64,000 bases of DNA from Xanthostigma xanthostigma (GCA_963575645.1 OY754469.1:36662753-36726752), one strand, 5' to 3'; counted from the first letter of the stretch, positions 33,861 through 45,837 are shown. Notes: generated by a model from the sequence alone, not told the origin. Numbers and translations are program-made.

Positions 33861-34309
33861 AGAACTAGTTTTGTCCAATTGAAAATGTGCAAAACTAGTT
33901 TTGCTCATTTTGTAACAGTCAGTACCCGTTTAAATGTAAGATTTCGGGTTTGGTAAATATTCGTTGGTCAAAGCTAGTTTTACGCATTTATTTCGGTCAT
34001 TGACCGAATTCGGGTATAGACCGTAACATATATACGATCGTGCCGATTATTTTTACTAGCGTCGCATCTGGCGCTCGCCGCGGCGACGGCGACGCCCTTC
34101 CCTCCGTCGTTCTTTCTCGCCCCGTCTCTTTTTCCATACGATCATAATCTCTTGTACTGTGTATTATTTGTATTGTACATTGCGTATTATACTTTTTCCG
34201 GGCATTGATAATATTGCGCGTGGTACGCAGGAAGTTGGATGGACGCTAGACTAATTGACCTAACAACTTGAGAGAAACAAAATTACCAAATGGATTTAAA
34301 ACACGTGCA

Positions 34310-34570
34310 TTATTCAAGTGTGTAGGCTTTCACGGTCGATGTTGATCCAAATCTTCTTGGTTTCCGGGCTTTTATGCCGTGGTTCATTGGTATTTCTACC
34401 TGACGTTTCGTCGCAGAGTACTGTTACCTCTGAGCAGCCTAGAAGGACACTTCGCCCGCTACCACATCGTCTTTGATAATGTCTACCGCAATTGTAGACG
34501 AAACGTCAGGTAGAAATATCAAGGGACCACGGAATACACGCCCGGAAACCAAGATTTGGATGTGCATCAT
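34310..34570. repeat. Dispersed repeat with GACGTTTCGTC / GACGAAACGTC
   Basis: Contains TTTCTACCTGACGTTTCGTC and, inverted, GACGAAACGTCAGGTAGAAA, plus GAAGGACACTTCGCCCGCTA and ACCAAGATTTGGAT. The same words are at 41440-41790. This wording is frequent in insect repeats, but I cannot name the family. Confidence 0.6.
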
Positions 34571-35226
34571 TGTTTTTTTATTAATCGACTTCAAATAAAA
34601 AATAAGTTCAAAAACTAAAAGCCCGATTACTGAAAAGTATGAAACAAGAAAATATTCTCATCTGTGACCTACCCTAACAAAACATTACATTTTAACAGTA
34701 GTAAGCGATCATAAGCTCTAGGGTAAAGTGCATTACGCTATATATCTAGAGAGGCCTCATATAATACTCGTATATCAGATGGCATACGAACACGGCTATC
34801 CTCAGATGAGAATATTTTCTTGTTTCATACTTTTCAGTAGTCGGGTTTTAGTTTTTAAATTTAAATTATTTTTTTGAACTTATATTTTATTTGTTTTCAA
34901 TTTACTCCCCCTGGGACCAAACTTCAAAAATAAATGTAGCCTCTGTTACCCGGGCCATAATAACGAATCGATTGACACCTTATTTATCAAAGTCGGATGA
35001 ATAGTTTAGGCGCTACGGTGAAAGATTCGTAAATACAAACGTACATAGACTGCTAAACTCATAACCCTTCCTTTTGGCTTTGCTGCAGTCAGGTAAAAAG
35101 GAAAAGGCTTTCGTTTCTATCTGTATTTTTTTGCGTATGTTCCGTGATATGTACGTCATTTTTGAATTGTTTCTAACGATTCTTATGCTGGTTGTTTTTC
35201 ATGATTATTATTCTATTTAATGTATA

Positions 35227-36202
35227 TGTTACGGTCAATGTCCGGAATCCGGGCAATGTCGACATTGACCGGTCAATGTCGACAATGCCCGAGCCACATC
35301 GGACAATGTCCGAAATCGGACAAGGTTTAAAAAAATAGATTTTTTATAAACATGAAACGCTGACATTTGATTGTATCTTTATCATGATAAGTTATCATTA
35401 ACGCTTTATGGAAATTTTATCACTGATATCAACTATTGAAGAATATATTTTTCAACTTTCTATTACAATTATTGATGGTTGAAAACACGTATAATTTATC
35501 TATTATTTATATGATATGAGCAATAAACAATATATCTCAATGCATTAAATTTCAGAACAACCAACAACAAATTACGGGAAATAAAAAGCACAACAGAAAA
35601 ATGGGACAATATTGGAAACCGCAGAGAAGAAACCGCAATAACGAGACTACGAATAGGACATACCCTATTAACACACGGATATCTACTAGAGAAAAAAGAC
35701 CGTCCAGTATGCAGCACCTGCCACGAACCCCTCACAGTAATTCATATATTATTAGACTGCATAAACTACTTACCAGAGAGAATAGACTGCAATATCCCAA
35801 ACAGCCTGAAAGAATCTTTGGACAATGACCGTCATCACATCACAAACATCCTAAAATACATTAAAAAAAAAAAAAACAGAATTATGAAATAAAATATTAA
35901 ATAATAATCAAATGATACTTACCATAACATGTACATCATAAACAAGTGTAATCATAAATTATTATTGTAATACTTACCTTACCTGTAGATAACGATATAT
36001 CCACGCAATAGCCTTAGATGCTGAGCGTGTTTTATTTAAATAAAAAAAAAAAAAATTTTCAGAACTCACATTTATCTTTTTAACCTTGTCCGATTTCGGA
36101 CATTGCCCGATGTAGCTCGGGCATTGTCGACATTAACCGGTCAATATCGACATTGTCCGGGCATTGTCGACATTGCCTGGATTCAGAACATTGACCGTAA
36201 CA
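35227..36202. mobile_element. Ginger-like DNA element, copy 2, with LINE tail inside
   Basis: 976 bp with inverted ends starting TGTTACGGTCAATGTCCG, flanked by TATA on both sides (35223-35226, 36203-36206). Each end region of about 115 bp contains repeated CAATGTCGACATTG-type words (GGGCAATGTCGACATTGACC). The centre holds the 3' end of a non-LTR retrotransposon (next entry). Confidence 0.65.
35560..35892 (+). pseudogene. Non-LTR retrotransposon (Jockey/R1-like) 3' coding end
   Basis: One open frame runs NNKLREIKSTTEKWD, then RLRIGHTLLTHGYLLEKKDR, then a CxxC...H...C zinc-knuckle-like motif (VCSTCHEPLTVIHILLDC), and stops at 35890-35892 after KKKKNRIMK. This is the RNase H/zinc-knuckle C-terminus usual in Jockey- and R1-like elements. 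The reverse transcriptase is missing, so it is a 5'-truncated copy. It sits inside the Ginger-like element. Confidence 0.8.
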
Positions 36203-36209
36203 TATATAT

Positions 36210-36833
36210 CTTCAGGGTGATCCCACATACATTTTATTTAAATCGATTCTGCCTTAAGCCATATGATAACAAGCTTTAACTATGCCTAATTTCAAATCTC
36301 AAGCTTGCTTGACTCTGGTGGGAGCTTGTGACAGACGGACGAACGAAATGGGGCTATAAGTGTTCCGTTTTTTTCAAAGTCGGTACGGAACACTAAAAAG
36401 TAGTTCCCGTTGCGCCTTTCCGTTTCTAGTTCTATGGCTGCTCTGCCACACAATACACATGGCTGTTGTGTGAGCACACGATAATATAAACTTTCAATAT
36501 TCAGTGAATGTATGTACGTTAGCACCTATAAACGTTTATGTGTCCGGGAGTCAGTATGTGTTCCGTGCAGTACGTGTTATACGCAGTATAGAGGAGCTGG
36601 CTGTACTCCTTGTCGAGCGAATTCGTAAAAAGAGGTTGCCGATTGTGCGTCTATAGTCCTACAACATCGCATGGCCCGGCATTTCGGATACTACACCACT
36701 GGATAGTGGTGAGCGAGGGAGCGACCAAATAAGCATGGATTTTTGCATGCGACAGACTAGTAACTCAGCATTACGCGGACATGCCGGAATAGATTTTATA
36801 TTTGCCAACATTATTATTATTACTACTATTATT
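36210..36833. other. Unannotated stretch
   Basis: No gene. At 36300-36400 there are words of the common GGTTCCG-type insect repeat (GACAGACGGACGAACGAAAT, TCGGTACGGAACACTAAAAAG). Confidence 0.4.
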
Positions 36834-37717
36834 GAAGTAAAACTTCTTTAGGCACGCTTGACTTGGGGATTAAGCTGGTAAATGCCTGACGAAAGCGTTT
36901 ACGGAAGTGCGTCATCGGACGAGGCGAACGGCGCGTGATCGTTCGAGGCGAACGGTAGTTGAGAGGGAGATATAAGTTAGTGAAGAATAAGATAGTAAGA
37001 AAGATAGTTAAGTTTCGTATATTGGAAGTTGAGAGGGAGATATTCTATTTTGACGTTTGAAATTAATAAACAAAAACAAACGACAATCTAAAAATGTACT
37101 GTTTTTTAGCTGTCACTTTGCACTTATTGCATAATTTGGCATTAATGTGGATTTTGAATCGAAATTTGTTTTCAACATTATATAGGTACATTGAAAGCTA
37201 TAAAATCTTCTAATATACGCCCGACACTGGATAAAGCGATATTAATTGAGATCTATTGAAAATATTAATTGCGCAGGAGCCGGCTATCTGCGTTGTGAGT
37301 GCGACAAAGACGGAGCATTAATCAAAATTCTTTTTTTTGACAACTACATATTTGACGTTTAAAATCAAAACAATTGTTTTTGTACCAAAAATACATTTCA
37401 TCGAATTTTACTGAATTTTGTAACGGGAAATAATGTAGCTTAGCTAATAAATCCTTTTAAATGTATTATAAATTATGCTAATATATATATATACATATTT
37501 TGCCTATTAATTAATCAAAAATTATATTTTAAATATTTCGTCTTTGTAGATATGTGCCACAGAGTGAGGTTATATTGTGTCGTTAAATCAGGATGTCATA
37601 AAAATATGGTGATCGATTATTATCGAATATTATTGTATCATTACTATATATTATTACCTATATATTATATATGGCACGAAGAAGTTTTACTTCAGTCGTG
37701 TGGTCTAAAGCACACTC
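36834..37717 (+). mobile_element. Element with GAAGTAAAACTTC ends and 3' hairpin, copy 1
   Basis: 884 bp. The left end is GAAGTAAAACTTC then TTTAGGCACGCTTGACTT. The right end is GAAGTTTTACTTC, followed by about 24 bases that form a hairpin (GTGTG GTCTAAAG CACAC). Copy 2 (44331-45173, opposite orientation) has the same borders. An inner inverted repeat plus a terminal hairpin beyond one of them is the layout of Helentron-derived elements (HINEs). No coding. Confidence 0.7.
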
Positions 37718-37915
37718 TTTTTTATTATTATTATTTTTAAAATTATTATATCTACCAGTTGTATATCATAAGCACATTAAAATTAATGGTTATGTATGAT
37801 GCGTGCTGAATTAGGTTTTCCATCAAAATGGACTTTACGGCTTATGAATCATCGGACTAAATCAAATGATAAAAAATATGTCCGGTTCTGTGCATGAAAG
37901 TGAGCAAGCGTAATA

Positions 37916-37937
37916 GAGAGAGAGAGAGAGAGAGAGA
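37916..37937. repeat. (GA)n microsatellite
   Basis: About eleven GA dinucleotides. Confidence 0.9.
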
Positions 37938-37939
37938 AA

Positions 37940-39022
37940 TGTAGTTCAGAGGATGGGACCGCAATGAACGGTGAATGAATACACAATATACATACTTAAC
38001 AGTGGCGCAGATAGCAACCAAAATCTTAGATACTTCATAATTTTAGAATTAATTATATTTTCCATATTCAGCTCCGTACCTATATAGACGAAGGCAATCA
38101 TAATATAATATGGTTGAAAACCACACCCAATCTGTATTTTTTCCGATTTACTCAATCTGCTTGTTTTCTGACGGTTTCCCGTTCATCATCATCATCACCG
38201 TACAACTTCTGATCCACAAGTTACAGCGTCTTATTCAGATCGATTTTGAGCTGCGTGTACCGTCAGCACATTAGTACAAATAAGCATCTATCACTGTCAT
38301 ATCCTATAGAAGTGAATCTACCTCATTCAGTCAACACCTTTAACGTTTTTGACATGGCGGTACGTATGTCGTACACACATACATAATAGACGGCTTATGG
38401 CAGTAGTGGCAGTGTTACATATGGTAGTTTTTTGTCAACAGTGTTTGAAAAAAGTTAATAAATAAAACATGGATGTGATTCATAATTTAATTAAGCCTTA
38501 CCTTCCCATTCTTAGCTCGTGTTAAGTGGTACCTTCGGTTGAACGCCCATTTAAAATGTTCACGGACCGCCACTGGTACGCAACTTCATAAAAATAACCC
38601 GCTCGAGCCGAGATCTCTCCGGCGCTTCCATATACTGAAGACATCTCCGTCGTCCTACCGAAAGCACTATCCGTTCATATCGACAACTCATCATCGCTGG
38701 CGTTTGTCTTAAGCGATATCACACACTGTTGCTCGGTTACAGAAAGCATTGTTAAAAAATGACCTTAGACTGTGACCGCACATATTTATTCATAAGAAAA
38801 GCATAGTAGAATTTCAGCCCCATCCTGCTCTAAATATAATTGTTCGATTGAAACGATATTCTTTTTAAATTAAACATTTGGATCAAAATTTAGCTGGAAA
38901 AGCGATCTTTTTCTTTGCAGGACACTGATTTGTTTGTGTGAGTGTAGTCTAATGTTCTACATGGCAGGGAGTTTCACAATAACATTAGACTGGTTCTGAT
39001 GCATGTATAAAAACTGCAATTA
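37940..39022. other. Unannotated stretch
   Basis: No gene or recognised element. GTGGCGGTCCGTG-type wording (inverse near 38560) hints at an insect repeat. Confidence 0.4.
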
Positions 39023-39252
39023 CAGTGAAACCTGAGTGAGTGAGAACTGGGTAAGCGAGAAAACTCTCTAAGTGAGTGTATTTGCCACGTACCGTCTTTG
39101 TAACCCTCTAAAACGTCTATAATAAGTGAAAAATAGACCTCTATAAGAGAAAGACATTTTTCACTCTTGGACCTCTATAACTGAGACTACTACTTGCCTG
39201 TATAAGCGATAGTCAAACATATTAATAGTTCCACGAAATTTAAAAATCTATA

Positions 39253-40044
39253 TCTATACTAATTAGGTACTAATATATAAAGCAGAAGAGTTTGTTTGTT
39301 TGTTTGAACGCGCTAATCTCAGGAACTACTGGTTCGAATTGAAAAACATTTTTTTTGTTGGATAGCCCATTTATCGAGGAAGGCTATAGGCTATATAATA
39401 TCACGTTACGACTAATAGGAGCGGAAAATCAATGAAAAATGTTGCAGAATGTCTGTCAACATTTTTCACCATATACTTATATTCAGGTGAAATGCCGTAA
39501 CGGAATATCCCAATATTAGCGGTGCACCTACCGAATCTCGGTTAGCTAAGTCGGTAGCGCGCTCGACTCTTAATTTCAGGGTCGTGGGTTGGAGCCCCAC
39601 CTTGGACGAATATGTTTTTAATGTTTTTTTTTTTTATTTTCTACATTGCTTTTTTCTAAGGCTATCATTTAAATTTATTTTAGTTTTATTTACAACTAAT
39701 TAAAATTAAATAAATCTAAATAATAGCTCATTTGAAAACTATTACAGTACCTATATATAAAAATAATTTTCCTACAGTGTTTTCAATTAAATATTTATTA
39801 GGTATATTTTATTAATTATACAGTAATTATTGATTTAAAAGAAATAATAATTACTTAAAAAAATATTTTCATCAAAAATGGAGGTTTGAGTTTAAAATAA
39901 GTAATAAAGCAGGGAACTGCCGAAAACTGCAAAAAATTTGGACCCAACATTCATCTCGGTAAACTAAGATGAATGTGCGTACTCATGTCCCTTCCTTCCC
40001 CATTCGTTCTTTTGCACCCGGGTGAAACCGGACGGGACCGCTAG
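39253..40044 (+). mobile_element. Helitron with tRNA-Lys-like block, copy 2
   Basis: 792 bp, start TCTATACTAATTAGGTACTA, end GGACCGCTAG then T. Terminal hairpin CCCGGGTGAAACCGGACGGG. Same backbone as copies at 28958 and 49808. It is inserted in a pogo-type MITE. Confidence 0.85.
39534..39608 (+). ncRNA. tRNA-Lys(CTT)-like block in Helitron copy 2
   Basis: GGTTAGCTAAGTCGGTAGCG gives the D-arm, GACTCTTAAT the anticodon loop with CTT, and GTCGTGGGTTGGAGCCCC the T-arm. All parts are in tRNA order and spacing and follow tRNA-Lys(CTT). TTGG instead of TTCG in box B and weak acceptor pairing argue against a working gene. Confidence 0.75.
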
Positions 40045-40215
40045 TGAGTCATAAATAACTGAACTAACATTATTTTTGTATAGTTTTTGTGAACCTCTAT
40101 AAGTGAGAAGGGCCACTCCTGTACCTCTATAAGCTAGAAACTTGGGTTAGTGAAAAACCTACATAAGCGAAAAAGAGATTGCAATCCCTGGAACTTTTAC
40201 TTATAGTGCGACTGT

Positions 40216-40790
40216 ACTTCAAAAGGAAAAAAAGGAACCCTTATATAGGATCACTTTGTTGTCCATCTGTCTGTCTGTGTTGGGAATCAAAACCTATAGG
40301 GTACTTCCCGTTGTTCTAGAATCATGAAATTTGTCAAGAAGCACTGTCTTATAGCACAAGTAAAGGGAAAAATCCAAAATCCGTAAATTTGTAGTTACAT
40401 CACAAAAAAATATTTTTTTAAACCGCAACAACATGCTACGCACGTACACAATAACAGTTTTAATACAAAATAAGCGTCCGCTACCGGTGCGTTTATTCAG
40501 CATAATATGAGAACTCTCATATACAATACGGTACGACAAATAGGCTATCAAATATAGCCACGAGCCACATTGCAGTTTAGTAGTCCATCTGAATTCATTG
40601 CAAACTAACCGAGACCTTTGTCGACGTACGAAGACAACAGTTTTCCGACGGCTAAGCGGGGAAAATTTTCGAGACTCGTTTCCCGTGATGGCCGAATTAC
40701 TTACATACCTACAAGTTTGTTCGGCACCCTCGGTGCGCGAGTCCTATTCGCACTTGACTGTTTTTTTTTTTTTTTTTGAGAAGCGGAACT
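40216..40790 (+). repeat. Common insect repeat: CTTATATAGGATCACTTTG to GGTGCGCGAGTC
   Basis: Begins AGGAACCCTTATATAGGATC, contains TTCCCGTTGTTCTAGAATCA and AGCACAAGTAAAGGGAAA, and ends ACCCTCGGTGCGCGAGTCCT then a T-run. I remember this layout from many lepidopteran sequences. No coding. It is probably a SINE or short LINE derivative. Confidence 0.65.
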
Positions 40791-41439
40791 CTTTGAGAAC
40801 TATAACGTTTAGTGAACAATGCTTTTAAAAACTTATTTGATTTTATTACTATTATTTTTCAGCGCAGTAACTATTATTTTTTTTAAACCTGTTATCTTCT
40901 AAGATAACTGTTATTTTTGGAGCCGGTTTATTTTTTGATAACGGTTTCAAAATAACAGTTATCTTTGTAATTGGTTTATTATTGTTCCATCGCTATAGTC
41001 AGAACAGAACGCACAGCTTTGCTCGTAGGGCAAGCTTTAGTTTAAATCAGTTAATTAAACTTATGTAATTAGTTATTGAACAATTTTCTGTTTGTGTTCG
41101 AATGTCGGTAAAAGCGAGATAGAGATATACGTAGCGAGTGGTGACTGAAGTGAGACGGAAAATTACAAAGGTATCTTTTATCTAGTTGCGCTACTCAGGT
41201 ACATATACAACGGTTCTTTAATTCTAACAACGAAATGACAACCTATAGTTAAACTGAAAAGGTAAATTTGTGAGCCGGGGTGCCAGTTTAATTAATACCT
41301 CTATGGTCTCGCTCATTGCTTTGCCTAAAACAAGACCGCATCTGCCGTTCCATGAAATCTTAATCACAGTTGCTAGGACCGTATTAATTTCACTTGCCCT
41401 TACGGGTCGGTCAAAACTAATTTTTACCATTCCAACCCA

Positions 41440-41790
41440 CAAGTAGACATTATCAAAGGCGATGTGGTAGCGGGCGAAGTGTCCTTCTAGACTGCTCACA
41501 GGTAAATGTGTCGACAAGTGTGGTACTTCCGTCTTTTAGGGTCAGAGTATACTACGACCGAGTAGAGAACACGAGCACGCTGACCATAAAAGACGGAAGT
41601 ACCACACTTGTCGACACACTTACCTGTGAACAGTCTAGAAGGACACTTCGCCCGCTACCACATCGCCTTTGATAATGTCTACCGCAGTTGTAGACGAAAC
41701 GTCAGGTAGAAATACCAATGGAGCACGGAATACAACATCGGAAACCAAGAAGATTTGGATCAACACCGGCCGTGAAAGCCTACACACTTG
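41440..41790. repeat. Inverted repeat with GACGAAACGTC-family wording
   Basis: Arms 41445-41545 and 41588-41680 are inverses (GATGTGGTAGCGGGCGAAGT, GACAAGTGTGGTACTTCCGT). The right arm continues into TGTAGACGAAACGTCAGGTA and GTGAAAGCCTACACACTTGG, as at 34310-34570. Confidence 0.7.
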
Positions 41791-41826
41791 GATACAATTT
41801 ATCTGTCTATAAATAATCAAAAATAT

Positions 41827-42569
41827 GCTGGCAAAACCAAAAGTGCACATCCCGCAAGTTTTCTACTGTACATATTATAATGAAAAAAAAAATTGAGAAA
41901 ATAGATTAAAAAAAAGCAATTTAAAAAATAGAAAAAAAGAATTAAAAATAAAATGGAATAGAAGAAAAAATATAATACGTGTGTCAGCGGGAATCGAACC
42001 CGGCACCTTTCTATAACTGGACTAACGCTTTAACCACTCGGCCATACCGTTATTGTAGCTTACGTTGTTATTGTGATATAGAAGTGTAGCAGTTATTCTA
42101 CGTAATATACTACATTTACAATAACAGTAATAGGTATTTTTTTTTAATTTTAAATATTAGCTGTCAAAAATAATAAAATAAAACTGCTTATAAAAATTAA
42201 ACTACAAAACACATTTATGTGAATTTAAATAGGGTTCTGGTCTGATACTAAACAAAGTGAATAAAATATAACCCAAGGCAATCCGACCAAAATTGCGATC
42301 TGTAGAGTCGTGACGTGCATACGTATACATAAGTACAGACCAACCGACAACTGCTGTTTGTAATTTTCAATTACAATTTTAATAGTATTTATGAACTCGA
42401 ACTGATTTAAAAATGGTTTTATAGATTAGAATCTCCTCTTTTCAAAAAGCTTCAATTTGAATGGTTTTCGTGTGAAATTAACTTAGATATAATTTCTTAT
42501 ATGAACGAAAGTCAGCTCTGACGCACAAAGCGATAATAAAGCACATACCGCTAGTTTAGCGGTATGTGC
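41827..42569 (-). mobile_element. Hairpin-end element with tRNA-like block, copy B
   Basis: 743 bp, reverse orientation: starts GCTGGCAAAACCAAAAGTGC on the plus strand and ends with the 29-base hairpin GCACATACCGCTAG...CGGTATGTGC (42541-42569). Backbone matches copies A and C (ATAGGGTTCTGGTCTGATA, CAATCCGACCAAAATTGCGA, GCTTCAATTTGAATGG). Unlike A and C there is no matching TATT flank. The tRNA-like block differs from that of A and C. Confidence 0.75.
41981..42050 (-). ncRNA. tRNA-like block in copy B (Ser/Leu-type)
   Basis: The reverse complement contains TATGGCCGAGTGGTTAAAGC (Ser/Leu box A) and GCCGGGTTCGATTCCCG (box B stem-loop). The sequence just before it, CTACACTTCTATATCACAAT on that strand, aligns with that of copy A, so the block sits at the same place in the element. 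Confidence 0.65.
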
Positions 42570-42928
42570 AACTCAAAAAAAAAATTAGTTTAATACGGTT
42601 CTGTGAACGCATCATTACACTGTCTTTCTGTATGTACGGTAGACGTATATACCATACATAATATATTAAATTTAAACTAACAGTGTGCGATAATGGAGCA
42701 GGGTTGTGTGCACACGCTTCAAACCAAAATCGAGAGTTGTTACTGCTCACACACATACACATACGGAGAGAGAGAGAAAATCACGTGATTATTTCATCGT
42801 CCAATTGGCTGCCTGTTGTTCGATCCTCTTCAACTCCGTCGATTGTTTTCTTCAAAGGTCATTGAATTGTCAAGGAAGCAAACACTTTTTGAAGACAGGC
42901 TGTTTTTGTACTAAAACGGAAAAAATAA

Positions 42929-43561
42929 TCTATACTAATGCTATAAAGAGGTAAAGATTTCAATTTTTTTTTCACTAATAGTGTAAATTCTTTATAGCGA
43001 TATTGAAGAGACCGGGTATTTTATTGCGTTATAAAGAGTTGTCGTTAAACGGAGAGTAAAAAAAAATTATAACTTAACGAATAAGTGGTCTTAATTTTGA
43101 TTAAAAATGATAAAAAAAAATTACATAGCAAAAAAAACTTTGTCGTTTTTTACTATGCCAGTATTTTAGTTGCCTCTTTCGTTGTATTTTATTTATATCT
43201 TGGGATATATCGGGGTCACCTCCGTTAAAAAGAATTTTACTCGGCATACAGAGCTTGTTCAATGCTTTGTGGTGACTCGATTGTTTCGCTATTGCGAGTG
43301 ATTGTTACGCTATATAGAGTGTTACAAAATATAGGTCAAATGTAAACCAAACAAACCTTAGAAATTTTTATGTTTTAAGGAGTTTTTTGTTAAATAGAAG
43401 TTCGCTATATAGAGTTTACACTGTATTTAGAATGAACATTCAGGATATATTATCGCTTTAAAATAGCAGCACTTTTCGTGGAGACCAATTTTTGCAACGT
43501 AAGTCGACGAAAAAAACGGCGACAATCTACAAATTCGGGCGAAGCCGAACTGAGCTGCTAG
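42929..43561 (+). mobile_element. Helitron split by a pogo-like MITE
   Basis: Start TCTATACTAATGCTATAAAG, end CGGGCGAAGCCGAACTGAGC then TGCTAG before T. A pogo-like MITE (42980-43423) was inserted near its start. Without that insertion the Helitron is about 190 bp. Confidence 0.75.
42980..43423. mobile_element. pogo-like MITE, copy 2
   Basis: 444 bp. Left end AGTGTAAATTCTTTATAGCG, right end ATATAGAGTTTACACTG then TA. It is the short form of the element at 16996-18344. Confidence 0.78.
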
Positions 43562-44330
43562 TATTTTATAATTATAAAAACGTGGGTCGTACGTAACTTC
43601 CAGTCATCCCACGCTTTTATAATATTACGAACCTAAATTAATAATAGTACATTACAATAAAAGTTTTCTTTTAAAAAGTTTTTTCTTGTATTTTTATTTT
43701 GGTGCTTTTTTTTTCTTTTAAAAAATGGGAGGTCGTTTTACTTAATAAATTCTGCAGTCGAGAAGTATGCAACTGAAGCACTTGTTTATACCAGATGGCT
43801 ATGAAGATTAAAACAAAATTCATCGTATTTTGTTTTCAAATAAAACTTCTCTTCCACCATAACCCGTAACCTCCACCATATTATGAAGTTGAACAAAAGT
43901 TTGTGTAGAGAAGACCGGTCGAGTGTAAGTGTAATACGTGCGCCGAGGGTCCCGCACAACTAACAAACTTTGCTTTTCTGCTCCATTAAACGAATCGTAT
44001 TATTATCTTCTATTTCAGAACCTTAGTATGGAATATTCATGGCTCCGTGACCGGACTGTAGGCATAAGTATCACTCCGTACATTTTATATTATTCTCGAT
44101 CAGTAACTTTCTGCCTTATCCATTCTGTTCCACAAGAGTGAGCTGCCCTTTCAAAAGAAAAGATCGCGTCTATCAAATATTAGTTCGTGAAAAACATTTT
44201 TGGATGTCAACGTGCACTTCGATGTTTCTATAATTGCAGAACAAAATGCTTACGAATTTTCTTAGGGTTTACGTTTTTTTTTCGAAAGGTGCGCCGTTAG
44301 TAAGTTACTCGCGAAGAAACTAAAAAAGCG
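43562..44330. other. Unannotated stretch
   Basis: A small inverted repeat of 43566-43625 (ATTATAAAAACGTGGG / CCCACGCTTTTATAAT) abuts the Helitron end. No gene. The inverse of the 25780 minisatellite motif occurs near 43852-43885. Confidence 0.45.
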
Positions 44331-45173
44331 AGTGTGCTTTAGATCACACGACTGAAGTAAAACTTCTTCCTGCTATATATAATATATAATAATGATACGA
44401 TAATATTCGATAATCTATCACCATATATTTTGATTAGACATCCTGATTTAACGACACAATATAACCTCACTCTGTAGCACATATCTACAAAGACGAAATG
44501 TTTAAAATATAATTTTTGATTAATTAATAGACAAAATATGTATATATATTTATTAGCATAATTTATAATAAACATTTAAAAGGATTTGTTAACTAACCTA
44601 CATTATTTCCCGTTACAAAATGCAGCAAAATTCGATGAAATGTATTTTTGATACAAAACAATTGTTTTCATTTTAAACGTCAACTCGTTGTCAAAAAAAA
44701 AAGTATTTCGATTAATGCTCCGTCTTTGTCGCACTCACAACGCAGATAGCCGCCTCCTGCGCAATTAATATTTTGAATAGATCTCAATTAATATCGATTT
44801 ATCCAGTGTCGGGCGTATATTAAAAGATTTTATAGCTTTCAATGTATATAATGTTGAAAACAAATTTCGATTTAAAATCCACATTAATGACAAATTATGC
44901 AATTAAAGTGCAAAGTGACAGCTAAAAAACAGTACATTTTTAGACTGTTGTTTGTTTTTGTTTATTAATTTCAAACGTCAAATAGAATATCTCCCTCTCA
45001 ACTTCCAATATCTCTTACTATCTTCACTAACTTATATCTCCCTCTCAACTACCGTTTGCCTCGAACAATCACGCACCGTTCGCCTCGTCCGATGATGCAC
45101 TTCCGTAAACGCTCTCGTCAGGCATTTACCAGTTTACTCCCCAAGTCAAGCGTGCCTATAGAGGTTTTACTTC
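44331..45173 (-). mobile_element. Element with GAAGTAAAACTTC ends and hairpin, copy 2
   Basis: 843 bp, reverse orientation of 36834-37717, ending on the left with the hairpin GTGTGCTTTAGATCACAC and on the right with GAGGTTTTACTTC. The interiors are collinear over their whole length (for example CGCACTCACAACGCAGATAG). Confidence 0.75.
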
Positions 45174-45837
45174 AAAAACACAATTTTGAGGTTTCTTGAG
45201 ATATCCCACCTAGAGCAAAAAAAACGGCAAAAATGCAGAAAAAAGTGGCAATAATTTCTATAACTTACTTTATTATCTAAGTATGGCGTAAATTTCATAT
45301 AATAAAAAATGCACATCTTTAAGTATACAAGTATACATTCAATAATAGTCGGAAACCGAAACTTTTTTTTTCGAGTGTATGATGGGCGGAAAATGGCCCT
45401 TATTAACCTACCTCGTTTGTAGACCCTATAATATTGTTTTAACTGGGCCAAGTAAACATGCAAATCGTGTAAAATTTGTAGATAATGCTTATTGTCTTAA
45501 AACGGCATCATAGTTGGATAGTTCTATACACACATACAAGTGTGTTGCCTTAGTAAATTAATGCAAGGTTCACCTATTAGCAGCCGCAAGCGACCTAAGA
45601 AAAGCTGTAATAAGTTACTCAACATTTTATGTGTTACGCAAATTATAATAATAATAACAGTAGTATTATGTCCGTGTTTGTTTATTATTATTTATAATGA
45701 CCTCGTACACCCTTGGGGTCTGGGGACCATTCATAAAAAACATGCTTCCCTCACCCCTTCGTGATATTTTCGTGAACTTTTTAACAGACTTCAAAAAAGG
45801 AGGTTATGAAATAGTCACTTAAATTAGTTAAATTTTT
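45174..45837. other. Unannotated stretch
   Basis: No gene. A 98-codon minus frame (45167-45463) has no domain I recognise. Confidence 0.4.

Larger units (their letters stand above)
33030..34028. mobile_element. Ginger-like DNA element, copy 1
   Basis: 999 bp with about 45-bp inverted ends starting TGTTACGGTCTATACCCGAA, and TATA on both sides (33026-33029, 34029-34032). TGT-type ends and a 4-bp target match Ginger1 elements. Inside is decayed coding (next entry) and a perfect palindrome at 33344-33463. The element at 35227-36202 shares the TGTTACGGTC tip and the TATA target. Confidence 0.7.
39023..40214. mobile_element. pogo/Tigger-type MITE split by a Helitron
   Basis: Starts TA|CAGTGAAACCTGAGTGAGTG and ends CTTATAGTGCGACTG|TA, which is the end type and TA target of pogo/Tigger. 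Outer parts contain repeats of GACCTCTATAAGAGAAA and CCTCTATAAGTGAGAA. Removing the Helitron at 39253-40044 leaves about 400 bp. Confidence 0.8.

Noticed and set aside
35601-35828. 75-codon plus-strand frame starting MGQYWKPQ
   Set aside because: Wrong frame of the LINE C-terminal coding region, which is read in the neighbouring frame with the zinc-knuckle-like motif.
41224-41517. 97-codon minus frame beginning MSTHLPVSSLEGHFARYH
   Set aside because: Lies in one arm of an inverted repeat; the same words occur in other copies in no common open frame. I could not link it to a protein family.
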